From Ruminococcus sp. UBA4385 (GTDB taxonomy: Bacteria; Bacillota_A; Clostridia; Oscillospirales; Ruminococcaceae): a stretch of DNA of 18,815 bases. The stretch covers positions 29,808 through 48,622 of the forward strand of contig DGRP01000020.1 of assembly GCA_002391065.1 (NCBI GenBank), in the 5' to 3' direction. A program made the position numbers and the translations under genes. Positions 13,520 through 18,815 of the stretch are shown here, one piece after another (the first letter of the stretch is position 1; every line of letters starts with the position of its first letter). The notes under the pieces are model-generated. The model saw nothing but the letters and a program-made list of their open reading frames with translations. It was not told where the DNA came from and made no database searches.

Positions 13520-14263
13520 ATGGGTCTTTTCAGCAAGAAAAATACGCAGGAAGCTAAAACTCCTGAGATAAAGAAACAGACGTCCGGCGGTGCTGGCGGG
13601 GTGAACGCAGACGATATCTGGAATACTCCTGTCAGGGCAAAGAAGAACAGCGGCGGTACGGTTTCGATAAAGGAATCCAAGCATGATGATGTTCACGAGG
13701 AAAAGGTGAACGATAATATTGAGCCTGAGGTTATCAAGAGCAAGATGGAGCAGCTCGAAAAGGAACTGGAGGAGAAGTCTTCAGAGCCTGTCAAGACCTA
13801 CAAGGATTACGATGTTAATCCTGTCAAGGACGGCGAGGTGGCTGACGCTCAGGAGGAATATGAGAAGCTTTATGCTGAGGAGCACGCAAAGTATGTGGAG
13901 TCTCACAAGGAGGACATCACTGTAGCTCACATTGAGGGCATTGAGGATAAGATGCAGGAGATGTATGATGAGCATGATAAGAAAACTGCTGAGGAAGAGG
14001 CTGCAAAGGGAAATATTTCTGAGATCACTCAGGAGGAGACCGATGCAAAGGTAGCTGAGCTTCCTTATGCTAAGAAGCCTGAGGATTATCCCGAGTATAA
14101 GGACATTCAGGGAGTTGAGGCTGAGCAGGAAAAGGTTGAGGCGCTCGGAACTATCGACCACAGCGGTGACGATGATGAGATCCAGGAGATGGATCAAGAT
14201 TATCTTGAGAACAAGGTTAAGGAATTCAATGAAAAGTATGCAGACAGAAAGCCCCGGGAATAA
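13520..14263 (+). CDS. Acidic, Glu/Lys-rich hypothetical protein
   Basis: This 247-residue protein is of unknown function. It opens with MGLFSKKN, then a Gly/Lys/Thr-rich stretch and DDIWNTPV (about 33-40). The rest is dominated by Glu, Asp and Lys with frequent Tyr, for example YEKLYAEEHAKYVESHKED, predicted to be disordered or extended helix. There is no signal peptide, membrane segment or Cys. The start at ATG 13520 is set by AGGGGGG 8 bases upstream; a TTG at 13493 would precede this ribosome binding site and is rejected. A second gene starts 25 bases after its stop, so the two form an operon. The charged, repetitive make-up suggests a binding or scaffold role, but nothing in the sequence proves it. 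It is divergent to the J-like membrane protein and may be functionally linked. Confidence 0.82.
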   Translation: MGLFSKKNTQEAKTPEIKKQTSGGAGGVNADDIWNTPVRAKKNSGGTVSIKESKHDDVHEEKVNDNIEPEVIKSKMEQLEKELEEKSSEPVKTYKDYDVNPVKDGEVADAQEEYEKLYAEEHAKYVESHKEDITVAHIEGIEDKMQEMYDEHDKKTAEEEAAKGNISEITQEETDAKVAELPYAKKPEDYPEYKDIQGVEAEQEKVEALGTIDHSGDDDEIQEMDQDYLENKVKEFNEKYADRKPRE

Positions 14264-14288
14264 ATTTATATAATGGGAGAGATTTGAT

Positions 14289-14813
14289 TTGAGTATCAGT
14301 ATTAATACCGATAATCCGATAATAAAGTTTTCGGGAAAGGGAAAGCCGTTTCCTTATGATAAGCTTTTCTATGCGACTATTGAGCCGTATATACTGGAGT
14401 TCAAGAACGCAAGGCTTGAAAAGCTGACCGAAGAGGATGCTGCAAGGTGTCTTGTAAGGGTGTTCAAGAAAATGGAGGTAAACGGTGTTCCTGTGCTGGA
14501 GTTCTTTAAGGAAGACCTCGAGCAGTGGAGCGATCTGAGCCAGTATGAGAAGACTACAAGGCTTGCAGAGCTTATGGCTAAGGACATATTCTGCTGCTTT
14601 GATAAGAACCGCATAAACGGCGACGGCTCGTTCTGCCGCACAAACAGGCTGTATTCTGTCACAAATGCCGAGGGTATCAGAGAATTTATAATCTGTGACA
14701 CCTATGAGAAGGCAGGAATGTTCAAGAAGACGCCTATTGCGGAGACAATATACTTCCGTCAGCTTATGGATCAGTTTGAGAAGGGCTGGCTCCCGAAGAA
14801 GAAGGAAGAATGA
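14289..14813 (+). CDS. Hypothetical 174-residue protein with TTG start
   Basis: This is a soluble 174-residue protein that I do not recognise. It begins MSISINTDNPIIKFSGKGKPF and contains a helical centre (EEDAARCLVRVFKKMEVNG). A Cys-bearing part follows (DIFCCFDKNRINGDGSFC, about 98-115). It ends basic/acidic in KGWLPKKKEE. There is no membrane segment. The initiation codon is TTG at 14289: GGGAG at 14275-14279 is 9 bases upstream, and no ATG in frame occurs before about residue 62, which would remove the N-terminal third. The gene follows the acidic-protein gene by 25 bases with no terminator between. A terminator lies just after its TGA. TTG starts usually lower expression, so a modest level is expected relative to the upstream gene. 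Confidence 0.8.
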   Translation: MSISINTDNPIIKFSGKGKPFPYDKLFYATIEPYILEFKNARLEKLTEEDAARCLVRVFKKMEVNGVPVLEFFKEDLEQWSDLSQYEKTTRLAELMAKDIFCCFDKNRINGDGSFCRTNRLYSVTNAEGIREFIICDTYEKAGMFKKTPIAETIYFRQLMDQFEKGWLPKKKEE

Positions 14814-14822
14814 TACATCAGG

Positions 14823-14859
14823 CCGTTCGGTCTCATAAGCAGGAGGCCGAACGGTTTTT
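14823..14859 (+). terminator. Terminator after the 174-residue protein gene
   Basis: CCGTTCGGTC (14823-14832) pairs with GGCCGAACGG (14845-14854), with one G-T pair, around a 12-base loop, followed by TTTTT at 14855-14859. The GAGGTGA ribosome binding site of the next gene starts 4 bases later, leaving no room for a promoter between them. It may act as a leaky terminator or attenuator. Confidence 0.88.
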
Positions 14860-14875
14860 GTATGAGGTGACAGAT

Positions 14876-15394
14876 ATGAGCAAGATGCAGAGGTTTCATC
14901 GTATCACGCTTATATTGACTGCTGTTATGTATGGCGGTTCGCTGATATGGTTTCTGATTTCCTACGGCGATCTTGAAGATGAGATAGGCATACATTTTGA
15001 TCCTAAGGGCTTTGATGTGTTCGCAAGCAAGAGGTTCGGCTTTTATCCCTTTGTGGCAGGGCCGATACTGACGGTGCTTCTGCAGTTTTTCAGGCTTTTG
15101 TCCGATAAGCTGAAGGAGTCGCCGAAGCTTAACAAAACGGGCAACGACAAGTTCAGAAACCTCGTAAAAATATATGCTGACACCTTTACTCTGATGATTG
15201 CAGTGTTTTTCACCTCGTGGAACCGGGCGGTAATTAATCAGAAGTCTTACTTTCACTGCAATTTCATTTATAATGGTCTTTTGACGTTTATACCGCTTAT
15301 GGTGTTTGCACTGCCTATAATTGATGCGGTATATAAACACAAATATAAAAATCCGGAATACAAAAGGAGAAGAAAAAATGAAAGCACAAATTGA
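14876..15394 (+). CDS. DUF1648/SdpI-like small integral membrane protein
   Basis: This 172-residue membrane protein has about four hydrophobic segments: roughly 9-29, 56-75, 101-118 and 133-153. Between the first two is EIGIHFDPKGFDVFASKRFGFYPF (36-59). This recalls the DUF1648 pattern, IPxHFxxxGxxD followed by a Pro-bearing helix, found at the N-terminus of SdpI-type immunity proteins. The C-terminus is strongly basic (YKRRRKN). The start at 14876 is chosen because GAGGTGA (14864-14870) lies 5 bases upstream. The frame is open from ATG 14810, but that start would run through the terminator hairpin. The end overlaps the cyclophilin gene by 17 bases, so the two are probably translated from one mRNA. 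The assignment rests on the motif and topology. Immunity function is not implied, since no toxin gene is seen. Confidence 0.75.
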   Translation: MSKMQRFHRITLILTAVMYGGSLIWFLISYGDLEDEIGIHFDPKGFDVFASKRFGFYPFVAGPILTVLLQFFRLLSDKLKESPKLNKTGNDKFRNLVKIYADTFTLMIAVFFTSWNRAVINQKSYFHCNFIYNGLLTFIPLMVFALPIIDAVYKHKYKNPEYKRRRKNESTN

Positions 15395-15857
15395 AATGGA
15401 AAACGGAAAGAAAATAACCCTGGAGCTTTACCCCGAGGCTGCACCAATCACGGTAGATAACTTTGTAAGCCTTGTAAAAAGCGGTTTCTACAACGGCCTT
15501 GGCTTCCACAGGATAATATCGGGCTTTATGATACAGGGCGGAGACCCTCTCGGAAACGGAACAGGCGGTTCGGATAAGAAAATCAAGGGAGAGTTCCTTG
15601 CAAACGGTGTAAACAACCCCATAAAGCACACAAGAGGAGTGCTCTCAATGGCAAGGTCAATGGACCCGAATTCTGCAAGTTCGCAGTTTTTCATCATGCA
15701 CGCCGATGCACCTCACCTTGACGGCCAGTATGCCGCATTCGGAAAGGTCATCGAGGGCATCGAGGCGGTTGACGAGATAGCATCGGTTGATACTGATTTC
15801 GGTGACAGACCTCTCGCTCCGCAGGTTATGAAGAGCGTAACGATGATTGAAGAATAA
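15378..15857 (+). CDS. Cyclophilin-type peptidyl-prolyl cis-trans isomerase
   Basis: This 159-residue single-domain cyclophilin catalyses cis-trans isomerisation of X-Pro bonds and assists folding. It has no signal peptide, so it acts in the cytoplasm. The active-site series is clear: FHRIISGFMIQGGDP (43-57, catalytic R45, F50, M51, Q53), and SSQFFIMHADAPHLDGQYAAFGKV (101-124, F105). The Trp that binds cyclosporin A in human CypA is His here (H113), and the CypA H126 position is Tyr (Y118), as is common in bacterial members that bind the drug poorly. The start at 15378 is set by AAAGGAGA at 15363-15370. It overlaps the end of the membrane-protein gene and is followed by a strong terminator. 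Confidence 0.95.
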   Translation: MKAQIEMENGKKITLELYPEAAPITVDNFVSLVKSGFYNGLGFHRIISGFMIQGGDPLGNGTGGSDKKIKGEFLANGVNNPIKHTRGVLSMARSMDPNSASSQFFIMHADAPHLDGQYAAFGKVIEGIEAVDEIASVDTDFGDRPLAPQVMKSVTMIEE

Positions 15858-15868
15858 GAAACCTTAGC

Positions 15869-15902
15869 AAGCCGTACAGATAACCTCTGTACGGCTTTTT
15901 TT
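15869..15902 (+). terminator. Terminator after the cyclophilin gene
   Basis: GCCGTACAGA (15871-15880) pairs perfectly with TCTGTACGGC (15886-15895) around a 5-base loop. AA/TT pairs extend the base and the run continues as T at 15896-15902. It lies about 12 bases after the TAA stop. Confidence 0.95.
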
Positions 15903-15929
15903 ATCCCGCTACAGAGCCGAACGGGATTT

Positions 15930-15962
15930 AAAAAGAAGAACAGGCAGCCGAAGCTGTCTGTT
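15930..15962 (-). terminator. Terminator-like hairpin with cUUCGg tetraloop, minus strand
   Basis: On the minus strand AACAGACAGC (15962-15953) pairs with GCTGCCTGTT (15948-15939), one G-T pair, around TTCG closed by C-G. This is the exceptionally stable cUUCGg tetraloop. CTTCTTTTT follows. It can end the minus-strand gene at 16141, about 180 bases upstream, or a small RNA starting near 16024. Confidence 0.7.
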
Positions 15963-16024
15963 CAATGGGGATATTGTTTTGTGAGTTGGTTGCTTATTAA
16001 TTAAAAGTCGGCAAACTATCTTCT
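15930..16024 (-). ncRNA. Candidate small RNA of about 95 bases
   Basis: An extended -10 element, TGTTATAAT, on the minus strand (16039-16031) predicts a start near 16024. A terminator with a cUUCGg loop ends near 15930. The intervening RNA has no ATG frame of note. The 7-bp inverted repeat GTGTAAC/GTTACAC lies just upstream of the -10 box and could be an operator. A convincing -35 box is missing, and the segment could simply be the 3' end of the neighbouring mRNA. Confidence 0.3.
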
Positions 16025-16044
16025 TAATATATTATAACACATGA

Positions 16045-16134
16045 GTGTAACAAAAACGTTACACCCTGACAGATTGTGTCAGCGTTAAATTGTGAATTTT
16101 GTGTAAATTCACAGCATACAACTATGAATGCTGT
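16045..16134 (-). repeat. Four consecutive small inverted repeats after the 724-residue gene
   Basis: The arms, given on the plus strand, are 16045-16051/16058-16064, 16066-16071/16077-16082, 16091-16099/16105-16113, and 16111-16117/16128-16134. All are perfect, with loops of 6, 5, 5 and 10 bases. The last two share ACA and are mutually exclusive at that point. No T run follows any of them except weakly TTTTTG on the minus strand. Confidence 0.65.
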
Positions 16135-16140
16135 CAGATG

Positions 16141-18315
16141 TTATTTCTTTTTGCCCAATGAAAGCGATGGGTTATTAGCTCCTTTATGCTTAGGCGACAC
16201 CTTCTTTGGGACTACGGTTGTCATAAACTCATTGAGAATATCCTGCCCTTTATCACGGGAAGCAGCTTTGATAATGTCCTTTTGGGGCTTGCTTCTGAAA
16301 AGAGTGTCAAGCTTCGGGTCATTTCTGATGGTTTCCCTTGCCTCTCTGTAATCCTTCTCAGTGATGACATTTCCTGCTGCCTGACGGGGTTTCAGGAAGT
16401 TAGCTGTAATTATATCGCAGACAGCTTCCTTTACATCATTATCCTCGGGGTCTTTGAGCCTTATCTGCGCAGACACACGGGCATTCTCAAGATTATATGA
16501 CACGGGAACAGGCTTTTCCTTGTCTTTTATTTCTACTCCTGCGTCTTTATAGTATTTCGTCAGCTCGCTTTTTTTAGCCTTATTCATAGAGTCAAGAACG
16601 GCGTCTATCTCCAAGGCCGCAAGATTAATGCTTTTAAGGCTCATCTGCATAGCGTCGATACGCTTCTGAGTTTTCTTGTCAGAAACATAGCCTTCCTTGA
16701 TCTCGCCCTGATCCTTCTTTCTTTTCAGGTAAGCCTCTATATTCGTTTTGGCCTTTACAAGAGACTCCTTCAGCTTTACCTGACTGATAGAGGGGCCGCC
16801 CTTTTCGTAGCCCTCCATAAACCTCTTATAGTCATTAAGGGCTGTTTTAAGCGATGCTGCGGCATCATCATAGGCTTTGCTGCCGAAGTGTACCTTTTGA
16901 GTAGCCTCATTCACAGCAGTAAGGGAGTCTTTAAGCTTCTTGGTTATCTCGGGAGCAGTTCTCTGCGTGCCGTAGAAAGGCTTATAGCCGAGCTTGTTCC
17001 TGAAATACTCAAGCTTATCCATTTTGTTTTTGATCTCATTTTTCCAGGACTCTGTAACACCTACCTGCTTGCAGCCGGGATAAAGATTGTAGTTGAGATT
17101 CCTTTTTGCGCTGTCTGCAAAGGCCTGCAGCTGCTTTGAAAACTCATATCTGTCCCGGCCGTAGCCCTTTGTGCTCAGAGAACTGTGTTTTTTCTCATAT
17201 TCAGCGGCTGCATCAGATAATCTGGTGAGGTTATTATCAATATAGTTATAGCTTATCTTATCGGTGGTTGTTGAAAAGTTTGAATAAGCTCCTCCGCCTA
17301 TTTTCATATTCTTGCCGAGCTTGCTCAGGTTTTCAAGCTCATAATGCATAGCCTTGAATTCATCAGAATTCGGGCCGTCTTTAGCAGGCTTTTCAAATGT
17401 ATTGAGCTTTTTCAGCAGCTTCTTTGCCTGCTCAGCGACTTTTCTTGCGCTATTCTCGTAATCATTTATGCCTCTGATCTCGGTGTTCAGCTTAGTGTAG
17501 TAAGCCTGCATCTGAGACTGAGAGCTGGCATTTCTGATATACTCTACATCATCGGGGTATTTCAGGATAACGGGGTCTTCGGGATTTTTATAATTTTCAT
17601 TAAAGGTAAAGCCTGTGACTCTCTTCCTTACAAAGTCATGAGTTCTGTCATTGACCTTGTCCTTAGTTTCTTTATAGGGAAGCCCCATATCGGTGTATAT
17701 TTCGTGCTCGGTTACGGTGTTTTCCCGATCAAGACAGATAACTAAGCCGTAGTTTTTATTTACCTTAGTAACATTGCCGTTTTCGTCAAGCTCATTTATC
17801 GTACCGTTGTACTTGTAGTTGCCGAGCAGAGAATCAAACATATGCTTTGTATAGTGCAGATGCTTTAATTTGTTATACTCAGATTTTTGTGTAAGGTAAT
17901 ACACATTTCCCGTGATGTCTTTAAGCTTTTTATTGTCCTCGGGGAAAACAAGCCATTCTGTGCCTGCGTATTTGCCGTCTTTAATATCCTTGTCTGTCTG
18001 CACAAGAGCATTATATGACTTTATCTTCTGCTTGGTATAATCAGTGTATATCTTTGTCTGGATATTAAGCAGACGCTTCCACTGTTCATCTGAAATGTAT
18101 TTGCCGTCTGCGCCTTTTACTAACTCGTTGATACAGTCAGATTTAACCTCATTAATGGCGTTTTCGTCCTCCGGGTTATTTATGTCATCGAGAACTTCCT
18201 CAAAGAACCTTACATACTCCTCATCTGATACATTTGCGTTCTCATCTTTACGGAGCTGCGACATATACTTATCGTATTTTACCTGATCTTCTGCACTCAG
18301 ATTAGCTTTTGGCAT
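16141..18315 (-). CDS. Large helical hypothetical protein (724 residues)
   Basis: I do not recognise this protein. It is hydrophilic, Lys/Asp/Asn/Tyr-rich and mostly helical, with no signal peptide, membrane segment or Cys cluster. The N-terminal part (about 1-130) is helical. A central part has beta-like stretches (GNVYYLTQKS, NYGLVICLDRENTVTEHEIYTD). The second half has long coiled-coil-like helices, for example ENSARKVAEQAKKLLKKLNTF and SLKTALNDYKRFMEGYEKGGPS. It ends in a basic tail SLSLGKKK. GAGGTG (18326-18321) lies 5 bases before the ATG. The gene is 69 bases after cdd with no clear terminator between, so read-through is possible, but no functional tie is evident. The composition resembles large lineage-specific proteins of ruminococci; a structural or surface-associated role is only a guess. 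Confidence 0.85.
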   Translation of the reverse strand: MPKANLSAEDQVKYDKYMSQLRKDENANVSDEEYVRFFEEVLDDINNPEDENAINEVKSDCINELVKGADGKYISDEQWKRLLNIQTKIYTDYTKQKIKSYNALVQTDKDIKDGKYAGTEWLVFPEDNKKLKDITGNVYYLTQKSEYNKLKHLHYTKHMFDSLLGNYKYNGTINELDENGNVTKVNKNYGLVICLDRENTVTEHEIYTDMGLPYKETKDKVNDRTHDFVRKRVTGFTFNENYKNPEDPVILKYPDDVEYIRNASSQSQMQAYYTKLNTEIRGINDYENSARKVAEQAKKLLKKLNTFEKPAKDGPNSDEFKAMHYELENLSKLGKNMKIGGGAYSNFSTTTDKISYNYIDNNLTRLSDAAAEYEKKHSSLSTKGYGRDRYEFSKQLQAFADSAKRNLNYNLYPGCKQVGVTESWKNEIKNKMDKLEYFRNKLGYKPFYGTQRTAPEITKKLKDSLTAVNEATQKVHFGSKAYDDAAASLKTALNDYKRFMEGYEKGGPSISQVKLKESLVKAKTNIEAYLKRKKDQGEIKEGYVSDKKTQKRIDAMQMSLKSINLAALEIDAVLDSMNKAKKSELTKYYKDAGVEIKDKEKPVPVSYNLENARVSAQIRLKDPEDNDVKEAVCDIITANFLKPRQAAGNVITEKDYREARETIRNDPKLDTLFRSKPQKDIIKAASRDKGQDILNEFMTTVVPKKVSPKHKGANNPSLSLGKKK

Positions 18316-18384
18316 ATTATCACCTCATAGATTTATTTGGTCTTCTGTAATATATACCCTTGTATAATTGAATTGGTTTCAAAT

Positions 18385-18765
18385 TTATAATTTAAATCTT
18401 TTCGGAAGAAGTTCATCAAGCGTATAAGCTCCGTCCGAGAGTATGATCCGGAAGCTCCCCTTGCAGAACTCGCTCATTACCTGACGGCAGGCACCGCAGG
18501 GATAGCAGGGCGCAGAAAAATTACCGTCGGAGCTGCCTGCTATGGCTATCGCTGTGAAGGCTTTTCTCCCCTCGGAGACTGCCTTGAATATTGCAGTACG
18601 CTCGGCGCAGTTTCCAAGCGGATAAGAGCTGTTTTCTATATTGCAGCCTGTGTATACCTCACCGTCCTCGCAGAGAAGTGCTGCGCCTACGCTGAAGCCC
18701 GAATACTTACAGTATGCATTTTCCGCAGCCCTGACAGCAAGCTCAAAAAGCTCCTGATTTGTCAT
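18385..18765 (-). CDS. cdd: Cytidine deaminase
   Basis: This 126-residue zinc enzyme converts cytidine and deoxycytidine to the uridine forms in pyrimidine salvage. The catalytic pair is complete: NCAERTAIF (C53 zinc ligand, E55 proton shuttle) and PCGACRQV (C90 and C93 zinc ligands). The N-terminal FSVGAALLCEDGEVYTGCNIENSSY (24-48) carries the substrate-binding N42, E44 and N45 of this homotetrameric class. The length fits the short tetrameric form. The start at 18765 is preferred because AAGGGGGGGA lies 5 bases upstream. The frame stays open to 18813, but those residues precede the ribosome binding site and lack family similarity. The promoter lies beyond the window edge. The dGTPase in this window also serves nucleotide metabolism but is not linked. 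Confidence 0.95.
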   Translation of the reverse strand: MTNQELFELAVRAAENAYCKYSGFSVGAALLCEDGEVYTGCNIENSSYPLGNCAERTAIFKAVSEGRKAFTAIAIAGSSDGNFSAPCYPCGACRQVMSEFCKGSFRIILSDGAYTLDELLPKRFKL

Positions 18766-18815
18766 AGAGATCCCCCCCTTGTTCTCTGATATTATTAAGG
18801 CAACACCGCACAAAG

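Larger units (their letters stand above)
15903..16140. other. Hairpin-dense intergenic region
   Basis: This 238-base stretch lies between convergent genes and has no credible coding frame. From left to right the inverted repeats are ATCCCG/CGGGAT (15903-15927), a 10-bp stem (15939-15962), GTGTAAC/GTTACAC (16045-16064), CTGACA/TGTCAG (16066-16082), a 9-bp stem (16091-16113) and ACAGCAT/ATGCTGT (16111-16134). The density of perfect symmetric elements is well above what surrounding intergenic DNA shows. Confidence 0.8.

Noticed and set aside
14771..15340. Open frame of 189 codons on the minus strand
   Set aside because: It is antisense to the SdpI-like gene and the end of the 174-residue gene, has no ribosome binding site, and has an Arg/His/Lys-rich translation without domain features.
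14876..15394. SdpI-like immunity protein of a toxin-immunity system
   Set aside because: Only the DUF1648-like motif and membrane topology support the relation. No toxin gene or SdpR-type regulator is nearby, and the neighbour is a cyclophilin.
18766..18813. N-terminal extension of cytidine deaminase
   Set aside because: The AAGGGGGGGA ribosome binding site lies within it, and the cytidine deaminase family begins at the Met at 18765.
1..18815. Mobile element or genomic island
   Set aside because: No transposase, integrase, phage gene, tRNA-flanked direct repeat or abrupt composition change was found; housekeeping genes are interspersed throughout.

Overview
The window looks like a chromosomal segment of a low-to-mid GC Gram-positive Clostridia member, most likely Oscillospiraceae of the Ruminococcus type. 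The basis is a single-chain glycyl-tRNA synthetase, a clear SpoIIID, a Firmicutes-type dGTPase, strong AAGGAG and GAGGTG ribosome binding sites, sigma-A promoters with 16-17 bp spacers, and several ruminococcal-style hypothetical proteins. This assignment is an inference; no rRNA or tRNA gene is present to settle it. Codon use looks uniform, and I see no insertion sequence, phage gene, CRISPR array or other island signature.

Left part (1-3394, plus strand): the 3' end of glyQS and its terminator, then a strong promoter driving a sodium:amino-acid symporter (AGCS family) and a dGTPase separated by 21 bases. A bidirectional terminator closes this unit against the opposing operon.

Centre left (3395-9884, minus strand): a P-type cation ATPase of the CtpE type, then a divergent Hsp90/HtpG-like ATPase, then a 766-residue helical-repeat protein with a DUF4026-like C-terminal half. 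The last two are separated by only 2 bases and probably act together. Divergent to the ATPase is a TetR-family regulator. Both promoters in the shared spacer carry a similar sequence just after the -10 box, suggesting joint control.

Centre right (10599-14813): spoIIID with an unusual upstream hairpin. Next, on the minus strand, is a tail-anchored membrane protein with a J-like N-terminal domain and a Pro/Ser/Val-rich linker, followed by a probable 52-residue small protein. Divergent to it are an acidic, probably disordered 247-residue protein and a 174-residue protein that begins with TTG. The AT-rich divergent spacer (13200-13519) holds a perfect 12-bp inverted repeat whose right arm covers the -35 box of the plus-strand promoter.

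Right part (14814-18815): a DUF1648/SdpI-like membrane protein overlaps a cyclophilin gene. A hairpin-dense, gene-free stretch follows, with a possible small RNA on the minus strand. Then, on the minus strand, come a 724-residue helical protein of unknown function and cytidine deaminase (cdd). The best candidates for undescribed biology are the Hsp90-like/helical-repeat pair, the J-like tail-anchored locus with its small downstream gene, and the structured region at 15903-16134.
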